DNA of 64,000 bases. Source: Pseudarthrobacter psychrotolerans. GTDB lineage: Bacteria > Actinomycetota > Actinomycetes > Actinomycetales > Micrococcaceae. Below, in pieces: positions 18,421-27,980 of the stretch. A program made the position numbers and the translations under genes. Numbering within the stretch: the stretch's first letter is position 1; the number at the start of each line of letters is the position of its first letter. The stretch is from positions 1,364,001-1,428,000 of the forward strand of contig NZ_CP047898.1 in assembly GCF_009911795.1 (NCBI RefSeq), read 5' to 3'. The notes under the pieces were generated by a model that saw only the letters and a list, made by a program, of their open reading frames with translations, did no database searches and was not told the DNA's origin.

Positions 18421-20703
18421 CTATCCGCGCTCAAGGAACGCCTCCTTCTCGGGGTTCAAGTACTCGTCAATGGCCTCCGCCAAGCGTGGATGCCGCGCCA
18501 GGGCCGGATCCGCGCCAACAATTTCCTGGGCGTCCTGGCGCGCCTGCGCAATGATGTCCTCGTGCTCCAGCACGCGCAACAGTTTCAGAGTGGAGCGGCC
18601 GCCGGACTGCGACGCGCCCAGGATGTCGCCCTCGCGGCGCAGCTTCAGGTCCTCCTGCGACAGTGCGAAGCCGTCGGTGGTTGCCGCCACCGCGTCCAGC
18701 CGGCGCCGGCTCGGGTGCCCGCGTTCGAGGCTGGTGACCAGCAGGCACGTTCCGGGAAGCCCGCCACGGCCCACCCTGCCGCGCAGCTGGTGCAGCTGCG
18801 AAATGCCGAAACGGTCGGCGTCGAGGATTACCATCAGCGTGGCGTTGTGGACGTCGACCCCCACCTCGATGACCGTGGTGGAGACCAGGAGCTTGGTCCG
18901 GTTGGCCGTGAAGTCGGCCATCGCTGCGGACTTGGCCGCGGGGTCCAGGCGGCCGTGCATCGGCCCCAGCGGCACACCGGCCAGGGCCGGCTCCTGCTGG
19001 AGATGTTCGACGACGGCAGTCACGGACGCGAGCTCCCGCGCAGCGCCGTCGCCCGCCAGGTCAGCCGCCGAAGGTTCCGCTTCCCCCGGACTGAAATCGC
19101 CGTCGTCGTCCGTTCCGATCCGGGGGCACACCACATAGACCTGATGCCCGGCGTCAATCTCTTCACGGGAACGGGACCAGATACGGTCTGCCCAGCCGGG
19201 GTTCTCGGCGAGGCCCACCACATGCGTGGAAATCGGTGCCCGGCCGGCGGGGAGCTCGTCCAGGATGGAGGTTTCGAGGTCACCGAAGACCGTCATGGCC
19301 ACGGTGCGTGGAATCGGCGTCGCCGTCATGACCAGCAGGTGCGGCGGCTTGTTGGCCTTTGACCTGAGGACGTCCCGCTGCTCCACGCCGAACCGGTGCT
19401 GTTCGTCCACTACGATCAGGCCAAGGTCGTAGAACGCGACGTTGTCGCTGAGCAGCGCGTGTGTGCCGATCACGATCCCGGCCGCGCCGGACGCGGCGTC
19501 CAGCATGGCCCGTTTCCGGGCGGCCGCGGGCAGGGAGCCGGTGAGGAGGGCGACCTGCACGGCCCCTTCGGCCAGGCTGCCCAGCAGCCCGTCCGCGGAC
19601 AGCATCGGGTCGCGGGACAGGGCGCCGAGGGTCCGCCGGATGGATTCGAAGTGCTGGGCGGCGAGGACCTCCGTTGGCGCCAGGAGCGCAGCCTGCCCAC
19701 CGGCATCCACCACCTGCAGCATGGCCCGCAGCGCGACGATGGTCTTGCCCGAGCCGACCTCGCCCTGCAGCAGCCGGTTCATGGGGCTGTCCTGCGCCAA
19801 TTCCGTGGCCAGAGTTTTTCCGACGGCGTCCTGCCCGGCGGTGAGCGTGAAGGGAAGTTGCCTGTCGAACGCCGCCAGCAGCCCGTTGATGGCCGGCCGC
19901 CGCGCAGTGGCTTCCTCGGCCGCAAGCTGGGCACGGCGCCGTGCCAGGGCCGCCTGCAGGACCAGGGCCTCCTGGTAACGCAACCGATCCTGGGCCTTGT
20001 GCCAGTCAGCATGCGATTCCGGCTTGTGGATGAGCCGGTAGGCCTCGGCCACCGGCAGGAAATCCTCCCGGGCGGCGACCGTCTCCGGCAGCGGATCCGG
20101 CAGGGCGCCCAGATCCACGGTTTCCAGGAGCGTGGAGATGACTTTCTGAATCGACCAGCTGGTGAGCTTTGCGGTGGCCGGATACACCGGAATCGGCACG
20201 ACGGCCAGCTTTTCGGGGTCCATGGCCGGCATGTCCGGATCCTCGTCGAGGAGGTGGAAGTCCGGGTTGGTCAGGCCCAAGGACGGGCCGTACCGGGTCA
20301 CCTTTCCGGAGAACATCACCCGCCGGCCGGGCAGGAGCTGGGCTTGGGCCCGGTAGCCGCTGAAGAAGGTGACCTTGAGCGTGCCGTGCCCGCTGCCGGG
20401 GCCGACGGAGGCCAGGCGCGGACGCCCATGGGAGGCGGCGTCGTCGGTGATCACGACGTCGGTGATGGAACCGCGGCGGGTATGCATCTTGCGGGTACTG
20501 CTGGAGAGCACCCGCGCAATGAGGGTGACCTCCTCGTCCACGGGCAGCTCGCTGATGGGGGTCAGCTCGCCGCGGTTCAGGTAACGGCGGGGGAAGTAGT
20601 TAAGGAGGCCGCCGACTGTGGCGATGCCCAGATGCTTCTCAATGGCCGACGCTGACCGTTTTCCGATCAGGCGTTCCAGGCCCAGGCCGAGTTCAGCGCT
20701 CAT
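18421..20703 (-). CDS. recG: ATP-dependent DNA helicase RecG
   Basis: RecG remodels stalled replication forks and Holliday junctions. The protein is about 760 residues. It has an N-terminal wedge/OB domain (near residues 50-150), Walker A GEVGSGKT (about 312-319), the helicase box DEQHRFGVEQ (about 434-443), TATPIPRT, and a C-terminal helicase half with IEVGVDVHNA and QLRGRVGRGG. A few bases overlap the end of the DAK2 gene. The ATG at 20703 gives the conserved MSAELGLGLERLIG; a GTG two codons earlier is also possible. Confidence 0.97.
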   Translation of the reverse strand: MSAELGLGLERLIGKRSASAIEKHLGIATVGGLLNYFPRRYLNRGELTPISELPVDEEVTLIARVLSSSTRKMHTRRGSITDVVITDDAASHGRPRLASVGPGSGHGTLKVTFFSGYRAQAQLLPGRRVMFSGKVTRYGPSLGLTNPDFHLLDEDPDMPAMDPEKLAVVPIPVYPATAKLTSWSIQKVISTLLETVDLGALPDPLPETVAAREDFLPVAEAYRLIHKPESHADWHKAQDRLRYQEALVLQAALARRRAQLAAEEATARRPAINGLLAAFDRQLPFTLTAGQDAVGKTLATELAQDSPMNRLLQGEVGSGKTIVALRAMLQVVDAGGQAALLAPTEVLAAQHFESIRRTLGALSRDPMLSADGLLGSLAEGAVQVALLTGSLPAAARKRAMLDAASGAAGIVIGTHALLSDNVAFYDLGLIVVDEQHRFGVEQRDVLRSKANKPPHLLVMTATPIPRTVAMTVFGDLETSILDELPAGRAPISTHVVGLAENPGWADRIWSRSREEIDAGHQVYVVCPRIGTDDDGDFSPGEAEPSAADLAGDGAARELASVTAVVEHLQQEPALAGVPLGPMHGRLDPAAKSAAMADFTANRTKLLVSTTVIEVGVDVHNATLMVILDADRFGISQLHQLRGRVGRGGLPGTCLLVTSLERGHPSRRRLDAVAATTDGFALSQEDLKLRREGDILGASQSGGRSTLKLLRVLEHEDIIAQARQDAQEIVGADPALARHPRLAEAIDEYLNPEKEAFLERG

Positions 20704-21736
20704 GCCCACTGGAGTTCACCGGAGCTGGTTCGGGATCGCGGGGCATGGCGAGTTCGCTGAGCGAAATGTCGCTGGGTTCGCCGAGGGACCGGATCAGGGC
20801 GACCGCCGGTGCGGCGTCGGGGACGTGGACGTGGACGCGCCACCGGTAGCTGCCCTCACCATCGGCCAGGCTGTCCACCTGACTCATGATGACGGACTCG
20901 CCGATCTCGTCGAGCCGCTGGCGCAGTGTGGCCGCGCTGAGCGGCGAAAGGCTGATGGTGCACATGACCTCAACGCCGTCGTCAACCGGCATATCGGCAT
21001 GGATGTGGGGGTCCTGGACGTCAAAGCCGTGCAGCCCGTCGAGGAGTTCGCCCTGCAGTCCTTCGCCCAGGACGGCGGAGCGGAGGCAGTCGAGGATGAG
21101 CAGCATGCCAACGCCCCCGGCATCGACCACATGCGCGGCTTCAAGGGCGGCCAGCTGGCTCTCAGTGCTGACTACTGCCCTCAGCGCGGCGTTGACGGCA
21201 GCGTCGAGGGCTTTGCCCAGGGCCTGGTTGCTGTCGTCGCCGTTGTGTCCGGCGTCCACTGCAGCGGCGGCCCGGGCGGCCGCTTCCATAACAGAAAGCA
21301 TGGTCCCTGGTACGGGATCGCTCAACGCGGACCAGGCCCGGATCTGGGCGCGGTTCAGCGCGGCGGCCAGGAGGGTTGACGTCAGGCGTGTGTGACCCGC
21401 GAGCGGCTCGGCTGCTGCGCAGAGAAAGACCGAGAAGAGGGTTCCGGAGTTGCCGCGGGCCTGCTCCATCGCGGCCCTGCCGGCGCGCGCCAGCACTGCT
21501 CCGACATCCGTCTGGCCGGCGTCAGCGGGGACTGCCGCGCCCCGGCCCGCAGGGTCGCTGTGCAGGGCACGGGCGGCTGCCCGAACCGTGAGGTAGAGGT
21601 TGGTGCCCGTGTCGCCGTCCGCCACGGGGAAGATGTTGATCGCATTGAGGCGGTCGCTGTGGTTGGCAATGGCGGTTTCGGCCTTGTCCAACCACCGCTT
21701 CATCGCTTGCGCGTTGGCGGCAACCTTAGTCTGCAA
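20693..21736 (-). CDS. DAK2 domain protein (FakA/DhaL-like kinase)
   Basis: The N-terminal DAK2 (DhaL) domain binds ATP and Mg through INIFPVADGDTGTNL (near residue 35) and ARGNSGT (near residue 95). The middle part, HVVDAGGVGMLLILDCL, matches the end of the kinase domain in FakA-type fatty-acid kinases. The C-terminal part is short, so a full FakB-contacting region is not obvious. The role may be fatty-acid or dihydroxyacetone phosphorylation; the family name is all I can support. The TTG at 21736 was chosen because GGATGGG lies at good distance before it; an upstream TTG at 21775 also keeps the frame. It overlaps thiL by 11 bases and precedes recG. Confidence 0.82.
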   Translation of the reverse strand: MQTKVAANAQAMKRWLDKAETAIANHSDRLNAINIFPVADGDTGTNLYLTVRAAARALHSDPAGRGAAVPADAGQTDVGAVLARAGRAAMEQARGNSGTLFSVFLCAAAEPLAGHTRLTSTLLAAALNRAQIRAWSALSDPVPGTMLSVMEAAARAAAAVDAGHNGDDSNQALGKALDAAVNAALRAVVSTESQLAALEAAHVVDAGGVGMLLILDCLRSAVLGEGLQGELLDGLHGFDVQDPHIHADMPVDDGVEVMCTISLSPLSAATLRQRLDEIGESVIMSQVDSLADGEGSYRWRVHVHVPDAAPAVALIRSLGEPSDISLSELAMPRDPEPAPVNSSGHER

Positions 21737-22766
21737 AGTGATCCCATCCCCCGGTGCCAGCGGCGTGGCCCGCAATTGTGACGCCCGGAGGTGTGGAGCT
21801 TTCCGGGGCTTGTACTGAGCCTATCGCAGTGAATCCGGCAGGCAGCTGAACGCCGGCCGGGAATGTGGCCAGCAGCCCGTGGTCCTCTCCGCCGCCCAGC
21901 ACCCAGGCCATGGGGTCAGCCCCGAGAAGGTCCGACGCCGGCCGCAGGGCTTCTGCGAGGGGATTCAGTGCCGCGGGGTCAAGGTCAAGGACGACGCCGC
22001 TGGCGGCGGCGAGGCGGCCGCCGTCGCGCACCAAACCGTCAGAGATATCAAGCATGGCGGTGGCGCCGACGGCCATGGCCAGCGGCCCGGCGGACAGGGG
22101 CGGCCGCGGCCTGCACTGCAGTTCCAGGAGCGCCCGCTGCGCCGGCGCCAGCGACTGCACCGCGTTCTCCGATTCCAGCAGCGCAAGTCCGGCTGCGGCC
22201 CGGCCCACCGTCCCGGCCAGGGCCACGACGTCGCCGGCACGGGCCCCTGATCGCAGGACCGCCGTGCCGCCAGCAAGTGAGCCCAGCACGGCGACGGTCA
22301 CGGAGATTTCCCTGCCGCGCCCCAAATCACCACCTGCCACCGAGCAGTCAGTGGCCCCCAGTTCCCTGATTCCGGCAGTGAGGCCGTCGGCCAGGTCCGC
22401 CACCCAGCTAACGGGAGTTTCGGGCGGCAACGTCAGGCTCACCACCAGCGACATGGCCACGCCGCCCATGGCGTTGATATCGCTGAGGTTCTGGGCTGCC
22501 GCCTTCCACCCGACGTCGAAGCCCGTGGTCCGGTATCCGTTGGGCCACTGCAGCCGGAAGTCCTGGTCCTGCACCTGGGTATCGATGCTGATTACTGCCC
22601 TGCCATCCGGAGCGGAGACGATGGCGGCATCGTCTCCCGGGCCCAGCAGGGTTGCCGAACCGTGCGTTCCGCCCATTTCCAGCCGCGGAAAGATCCGGGC
22701 CAACAATTCGGCTTCGGACAATGCGGCAACCGTCAGCGTTTCTTCAGTTAAGGGAATTTCAGGCAC
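21726..22766 (-). CDS. thiL: Thiamine-monophosphate kinase
   Basis: ThiL phosphorylates thiamine monophosphate to the active diphosphate cofactor. The protein is 346 residues, of the PurM/AIR-synthase fold. LGPGDDAAIV (about residues 42-51) is the ATP/Mg aspartate motif, SIDTQVQDQDFRLQW follows, and SDINAMGG is near residue 96. The C-terminal half has DISDGLVRDGGRLA. It begins an apparent thiL-DAK2-recG-rsmD run with overlapping ends. The upstream gene is divergent, with about 120 bases between the starts. Confidence 0.95.
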   Translation of the reverse strand: MPEIPLTEETLTVAALSEAELLARIFPRLEMGGTHGSATLLGPGDDAAIVSAPDGRAVISIDTQVQDQDFRLQWPNGYRTTGFDVGWKAAAQNLSDINAMGGVAMSLVVSLTLPPETPVSWVADLADGLTAGIRELGATDCSVAGGDLGRGREISVTVAVLGSLAGGTAVLRSGARAGDVVALAGTVGRAAAGLALLESENAVQSLAPAQRALLELQCRPRPPLSAGPLAMAVGATAMLDISDGLVRDGGRLAAASGVVLDLDPAALNPLAEALRPASDLLGADPMAWVLGGGEDHGLLATFPAGVQLPAGFTAIGSVQAPESSTPPGVTIAGHAAGTGGWDHFAD

Positions 22767-22887
22767 GCCCCTACGCTACAGCGCGGCGCCGACATTGCTG
22801 ATCCGCCCCTTGCCTATGAGGTGCTCTCAACCGGCGCACGGCTTACGCGCGTCCCGCTCCACACAGCGGCGGCGCTAGGCTGGACAG

Positions 22888-23390
22888 ATGCGCAATCCTC
22901 GTTTTTCCTTGCCTGTCCGCGTGTCCGGAATCCTGGTGACTGCGACCCTTACTGGAGCGGTTCTTTCCGCCTGTGCCCCCGTTGTGGATGTCACCGCCGC
23001 CGGCGACGCGGCGAACCCTGCGTGCGCGCCGATGATGGTGGCCCTCCCGGACGCCATCGGCGACGCCGCCCTGCGCAAGACCAACAGCCAGGCCACCGCG
23101 GCCTGGGGGACCCTTCACAGGTGATCCTGCGCTGCGGCGTTAACGTTCCAGGCCCGACCACAGACCGGTGCGTGAGTGTCAACGGCATCGACTGGGTCAT
23201 CAAGGAGGGCGATCCGGTGTGGACGCTGACTACCTTTGGCCGCGAACCCGCCACGGAAATCCTGATGGATCCGGAGAAGATCAGCTCCGCAACGGTCCTG
23301 GCTGATCTTTCCGCCTCCGCCGGAAAGATCCCGGCCAGCCGGAACTGCGTGGGTCAGGAAGACCTGCAGAACCTGCCCTCCAGCAAGTAG
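22888..23390 (+). CDS. DUF3515 family lipoprotein (reading frame broken by one missing base)
   Basis: The protein starts with a lipoprotein signal peptide, RVSGILVTATLTGAVLSAC, with cysteine near residue 29. It then carries the DUF3515 pattern, including CAPMMVALPDAIGDAALR and later CGVNVPGPTTDRCVSVNGID. The first frame stops at 23124. The rest, from about 23110 to 23390, is in another frame. Adding one G to the run at 23105-23109 joins them as AAWG-DPSQVILRCG and gives about 167 residues. DUF3515 proteins are small actinobacterial exported proteins of unknown function, often beside thiL or ddl as here. The break is probably a sequencing error. Confidence 0.85.
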
Positions 23391-23462
23391 GGTCCCGGTG
23401 GTGGGCCCACGCCGGCAGGGTTCCCTGGCCGAAGCGGAGCGAGGTTAGGGTCCCGGTGGGGA

Positions 23463-24611
23463 TCAGCGCAGGCCGGTCTTCCGGTTCAAGGCCAGGTAGA
23501 TCAGCTCATCGATCAGGTCCGCATAATTCAGGCCCGATGCTGCCCACATCTGCGGGTACATGCTCTTGGGCGTAAATCCGGGCATGGTGTTGATCTCATT
23601 GATGATCAGTTCACCGTCGGGCGTATAGAAGAAGTCCACGCGGCTCAGGCCTTCGGCCCCCACAGCATCAAAGGCAGCTGCCGCGAGTTCACGGACACGC
23701 ACGATCGCTTCCTCGGGAATGTCGGCGGGGCAGCTCAGCGCGGCGGCGTCGTCCTCAACGTACTTCGCATTGAAATCGTAGAATTCATGCGTGCCTGCGG
23801 CGACGGAGATTTCACCCGGCATGGATGTCCGGGGGGAATCGGTCCCGCGGCCTTCCAGGACGGCGCACTCAATTTCACGCCCCACGATGCCCGCCTCGAT
23901 GACCAGCTTGAGGTCGTGGCGTCGGGCTTCCTCGACGGCGGCGTCGAGTTCCTCGAGCGAGTCCACCTTGGAGATCCCCATGGACGAACCCGCACGCGCC
24001 GGCTTGACGAACACGGGGAAGCCGAGCCGGTCCACCTGTTTGCGGACGGCCTCCGCGTCCTTGACCCACTGCCGGTCCGTGACGGCAATGTACGGACCCA
24101 CGTGCAGCCCGGCTGCCTCGAACACAACCTTCATGTAGTGCTTGTCCATGCCCACGGCCGATGCGAGCACGCCGGCGCCGACGTAGCGGGTGTCGGACAG
24201 TTCCAGGAGTCCTTGGATGGTGCCGTCCTCGCCGAACGGACCGTGCAGCAGCGGAAACACAACGTCAACCGTGCCGAGTTCCTGCGGTACCTGGTTCGGT
24301 GAGGCGACGATCAGCTGGTGCTCGCCGCCGATCTCGGCCAGTGTCACTGTTTCCGACGACGGCGGGACCTCCGGCAGCGACGACGCGGACAGCGACCACT
24401 GGGCGGTATCCCCCGCAGCCAGCACCCACTGCCCGGATTTGGCGATGCCGATGGGGATGACATCGTATTTGTCTTTGTTGATGGCGCCCAGGACGCCGGC
24501 GGCGGTCACGCAGCTCACGGCATGCTCGCTGGACCGGCCACCAAAAAGCACCGCCACGCGGGGTTTGGCCCGGGGGGCTGGATCCGCTGCGGTCAGGTTT
24601 TCGTCGGACAT
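23463..24611 (-). CDS. ddl: D-alanine--D-alanine ligase
   Basis: Ddl joins two D-alanines for peptidoglycan precursors, using ATP. The protein is 382 residues with an ATP-grasp fold. AVLFGGRSSEHAVSC is near residue 20, HGPFGEDGTIQGLLE near residue 124, KPARAGSSMGISKV near residue 202, and the metal-binding NEINTMPGFTPKSMYP near residue 345. The tyrosine-for-lysine changes of D-Ala-D-Lac ligases are not evident, so ordinary D-Ala-D-Ala is expected. gpsA ends two bases upstream of its ATG region, so ddl is last in the murA-plsC-gpsA-ddl run. Confidence 0.96.
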   Translation of the reverse strand: MSDENLTAADPAPRAKPRVAVLFGGRSSEHAVSCVTAAGVLGAINKDKYDVIPIGIAKSGQWVLAAGDTAQWSLSASSLPEVPPSSETVTLAEIGGEHQLIVASPNQVPQELGTVDVVFPLLHGPFGEDGTIQGLLELSDTRYVGAGVLASAVGMDKHYMKVVFEAAGLHVGPYIAVTDRQWVKDAEAVRKQVDRLGFPVFVKPARAGSSMGISKVDSLEELDAAVEEARRHDLKLVIEAGIVGREIECAVLEGRGTDSPRTSMPGEISVAAGTHEFYDFNAKYVEDDAAALSCPADIPEEAIVRVRELAAAAFDAVGAEGLSRVDFFYTPDGELIINEINTMPGFTPKSMYPQMWAASGLNYADLIDELIYLALNRKTGLR

Positions 24612-24613
24612 CG

Positions 24614-25663
24614 TCAGTAATCGCCTTCGGGTTTCAGGTCCCGGGCCAGCAGCAGCGGCCCCAGTTGGTCAACGGACAGTTTGCCGGCCAGGACGGCTAC
24701 GACGGCGGCGGTAATGGGCATTTCGACGCCCAGTTTCCCCGCAAGTTCGTGCACGGCCGGGCCGGATTTGATGCCTTCGGCGGTTTGGGTCATCTGCTGG
24801 GCCAGCTGCTCGAGGGTCAGTCCCTGGCCCAGCATCCGGCCGGCCGTGTGGTTCCGCGACAGCGGCGAGGAACACGTCGCCACCAGGTCCCCCAAACCGG
24901 CCAGCCCTGCCATGGTCCGGGCCTCGCCACCGAGGGCAAGGGCGAGCCTGGAGGTTTCGGCCAGGCCCCGGGTGATCACGGAGGCTTTGGTGTTATCCCC
25001 CATCTGTTTACCTTCACAGATGCCCACGGCAAGCGCGATGACGTTCTTGACGATGCCGCCGATTTCAACGCCGACCACGTCCGCCGTCGTGTACGGACGG
25101 AAGTACGGCGCGGTGCAGCTCCTCGCGATCCAGCCTGCGGCCGCGGCGTCGGTACAGGCCACCACGGAGGCCGTGGGTTCCTCCCGGGCGATCTCCATGG
25201 CCAGGTTGGGGCCGGAAACCACTGCGATGCGTTCCGCGGGAATCCCGAGTTCGTCGCTGATGACCTCACTCATGCGGGCGTCCGTGCCGAGCTCCAGGCC
25301 CTTCATCAGGGACACCACCATGGCGTCAGACGCAATCAGCTCTTTCCATTCACGGAGCTGGAGGCGCAGTGACTGGGCCGGAACAGCGAGGACCACGAGG
25401 TCCGCGCCCGCCAGCACGTCACGGACGTCCGTGGAAGCGGTGATGCCGGGCGGCAGTTCGGTGTCCTTCAGGTACTGGACATTGCGGTGGGAGCTGTTGA
25501 TCTGTTCCACCACTTCGCTGCGCCGGCCCCAGATCCGGATGCTCCGCTGTTCCCCCGCTGCCCGAGCTGCGTCGGCGAGGATCTTGGCGAAAGTGGTACC
25601 CCAGGAACCGGCACCCAGGACGGCGACAGACCGGGCGGAACCCTGGCGGCGTCCGTCAGCCAT
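24614..25663 (-). CDS. gpsA: Glycerol-3-phosphate dehydrogenase [NAD(P)+]
   Basis: GpsA reduces dihydroxyacetone phosphate to sn-glycerol-3-phosphate for phospholipids. The protein is 349 residues. The NAD(P) loop VAVLGAGSWGTTFAKIL is near residue 14, SGPNLAMEIA near residue 148, and the catalytic region with GIVKNVIALAVGICEG near residue 203. The ATG at 25663 overlaps the plsC stop (TGATG), which supports it over the preceding in-frame GTG. Its position next to plsC puts two steps of phosphatidate synthesis together. Confidence 0.96.
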   Translation of the reverse strand: MADGRRQGSARSVAVLGAGSWGTTFAKILADAARAAGEQRSIRIWGRRSEVVEQINSSHRNVQYLKDTELPPGITASTDVRDVLAGADLVVLAVPAQSLRLQLREWKELIASDAMVVSLMKGLELGTDARMSEVISDELGIPAERIAVVSGPNLAMEIAREEPTASVVACTDAAAAGWIARSCTAPYFRPYTTADVVGVEIGGIVKNVIALAVGICEGKQMGDNTKASVITRGLAETSRLALALGGEARTMAGLAGLGDLVATCSSPLSRNHTAGRMLGQGLTLEQLAQQMTQTAEGIKSGPAVHELAGKLGVEMPITAAVVAVLAGKLSVDQLGPLLLARDLKPEGDY

Positions 25664-26430
25664 CACGTTGCATCCGCCGCGTCGTCAGGATTTCCCCGCT
25701 CAACGAAGCGACCGTGCGTGGCTTGATTGTGCTTGGAGGGGTCCCAGCGTTCGGCGGGAGGATCCTCCTCGCGGATGCCGGCCAGCAGCTCGGTGACGGC
25801 TTCCATGATCGTCTCGGTGGCCGCGGTCAGCGTTGCTTTATCCAGAGGCCGGTTGGCGTACTGGCTGAGGTCAACGGGTTTGCCCACCATTACGCGGGAC
25901 GTCTTGCGCGGGAAGAGGTGGAACCGCTTCGCATAACGCGGGAACACCTCATGGGCGCCCCAATGCGCAATCGGCACCACGGGAATTCCCGCCTCCAAGG
26001 CGAGCCTGGCAGCGCCGGTGTGGCCCTTCATCGGCCACAGGGCGGGATCGCGGGTGAGAGTGCCTTCGGGGTAGATGATGATAGCCCCGCCGTCGGCCAC
26101 AATCTCCTGGGCGAGCTGCAGCGAGCGGTTCGCTCCCGCCGTCGAACGTTCCACCGGGATCTGCCGGGTGGCCCGCAGGACCGCGCCCACGACCGGAACC
26201 TTGAACAGCCCGGCCTTGGCCAGGAAGTGCGGGGCGCGCTTCTGGTTATAGAGAATGTGCCCCACGATCAGGGGATCGATTTCCGTGCAATGGTTGGGCG
26301 CGGCTATAAATCCGCCGGCGGGGAGGTTTTCAAGGCCCTCCCACTTCTTGTTCATCATGGCGTTCAGCACCGTGCGCACGATGGCTGCGACCACAACGAA
26401 TGTGGCCTGGCTCTTGGCCGATTCCTTCAC
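25663..26430 (-). CDS. plsC: 1-acyl-sn-glycerol-3-phosphate acyltransferase
   Basis: PlsC acylates lysophosphatidate to phosphatidate at the membrane. The protein is about 255 residues. The catalytic H-x4-D motif is in APNHCTEIDPL (near residue 46), the phosphate-binding motif YPEGTLTRDP near residue 121, and an N-terminal hydrophobic segment (about 8-24) anchors it. The GTG at 26430 lies ten bases after the murA stop, preceded by GGTGGG; earlier in-frame starts would lie inside murA. The tail after about residue 220 is polar and may be disordered. Confidence 0.93.
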   Translation of the reverse strand: MKESAKSQATFVVVAAIVRTVLNAMMNKKWEGLENLPAGGFIAAPNHCTEIDPLIVGHILYNQKRAPHFLAKAGLFKVPVVGAVLRATRQIPVERSTAGANRSLQLAQEIVADGGAIIIYPEGTLTRDPALWPMKGHTGAARLALEAGIPVVPIAHWGAHEVFPRYAKRFHLFPRKTSRVMVGKPVDLSQYANRPLDKATLTAATETIMEAVTELLAGIREEDPPAERWDPSKHNQATHGRFVERGNPDDAADAT

Positions 26431-26440
26431 GTACCCACCG

Positions 26441-27765
26441 CTACTTTGCCGAGGTGACGTCGAAATCGGCGCCAAGGCCGGCCAGCTTTTCGGTGAAACG
26501 TTCGTAGCCGCGGTTGATGATGTCGATCCCGGTCACGCGGGACGTGCCGGACGCGGCCAGCGCAGCGATCAGGTGGCTGAAGCCGCCACGCAGATCAGGG
26601 ACGTCGATGTCGGCTCCCTTGAGCTGGGTGGGGCCGGAAATGACGGCGGAATGGAGGAAATTGCGCTGGCCGAAGCGGCACGGCACACTACCCAGGCACT
26701 CACGGTGCACCTGGATGCTGGCGCCCATCCGAATGAGTGCATCTGTGAAGCCGAACCTGTTTTCATAGACGGTCTCGTGGACGATCGAAACGCCTTCAGC
26801 CTGGGTCAGGGCCACCACCAGCGGCTGCTGCCAGTCGGTCATAAAGCCGGGGTGAACATCCGTTTCCAGGACCAGCGGGTTGAGCTTGCCGCCGCGGTGG
26901 TAGAAGCGAATGCCGTCCTCGCCGATGTCCATGCCGCCGCCTACCTTCCGGTAGGTGTTCAGGAACGTCATCATGTCCCGCTGCGAGGCACCTTCGACGA
27001 AGATGTCACCGCGGGTCACGAGTGCTGCCGAAGCCCACGACGCCGATTCGTTGCGGTCGGAGAGGGCGCGGTGGTTATAACCGCCCAGGTCCCGGACGCC
27101 TTCAATCCGGATGGTCCGGTCGGTCTGGACGCTGATGATGGCGCCCATCTTCTGCAGCACGGCAATGAGGTCGATGATCTCCGGCTCGGTGGCGGCACCG
27201 GAAAGCTCGGTGATGCCTTCGGCGCGGGTGGCGCTGAGCAGTACCTGTTCCGTAGCGCCGACCGAGGGATAGGGCAGATTGATCTTGGCGCCATGCAGGC
27301 CCTTGGGAGCCGAGATGTGAATGCCGCCCGGGCGCTTTTCCACCACGGCGCCGAACTGGCGCAGCACGTTGAGGTGGTAGTCGATGGGCCGGTCACCGAT
27401 CTTGCAGCCGCCGAGGTCCGGAATGAACGCCTCACCGATCGCGTGGATCAGTGGTCCGCACAGCAAGATGGGGATCCGTGAATCACCGGCGTGGGCATCG
27501 ATCGCAGTGCTCGGGGCGGTTTTGGCCGCCTTCGGATCCAGGGTGAGGTCCCCGCTGACGGGATCCTTGACTACGGTTACTCCGTGCAGCTGCAGAAGCG
27601 AGGTGACAACCTCGACGTCCTTGATCTCCGGAACGTTCCGCAACACCGACGGCTCGTTGCCCAGCAATGCTGCCACCATTGCCTTGGGAACAAGGTTTTT
27701 GGCCCCCGGACGCTGACGCGGCCTGTAAGCGGGACTCCGCCGCGGATTGTCAGAACACTACTCAT
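26441..27765 (-). CDS. murA: UDP-N-acetylglucosamine 1-carboxyvinyltransferase MurA (reading frame broken by one missing base)
   Basis: MurA adds enolpyruvate to UDP-GlcNAc, the first committed step of peptidoglycan synthesis. The start MSSVLTIRGGVPLTGRVSVRG (27765 down) is in one frame. The rest, from MVAALLGNEPSVLRNVPEI to the stop at 26441, is in another. Adding one G (gene strand) to the run at 27703-27707 restores the joining segment VRG-AKNLVPKAMVAAL and gives about 441 residues. The catalytic cysteine is present in GGCKIGDRPIDYH, so it is the fosfomycin-sensitive type rather than the Asp type of mycobacteria. Since MurA is essential, the break is very likely a base-calling error. Confidence 0.93.
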
Positions 27766-27907
27766 ATACCGGTTTCCTTACGATTACTCGCCCCAAAATC
27801 CTTGCAAAGGCTCCAGCTAAGCATAGGAGGTTGCGTTACCGAACCGAAATACGGCGTGCCCGGCGCCGTCGTTACTTCCCCCGTCGCGGCCGTCGGGAGA
27901 GATGCAA

Positions 27908-27964
27908 CGCGGGGTCACTTACGGCCCGTCCTGGGACCTGACATGGGCCGCAAGTGACCCCGCG
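27908..27964. repeat. Palindromic element of the CGCGGGGTCACTT family
   Basis: Two 20-base arms (27908-27927 and 27945-27964) are inverted repeats with one mismatch. The arm begins CGCGGGGTCACTT, exactly as in the palindrome at 41638-41700. It lies just downstream of leuD (minus strand) and upstream of murA, so it can end leuCD transcription. Confidence 0.75.
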
Positions 27965-27980
27965 ATGCCCCCGGCGGTGC

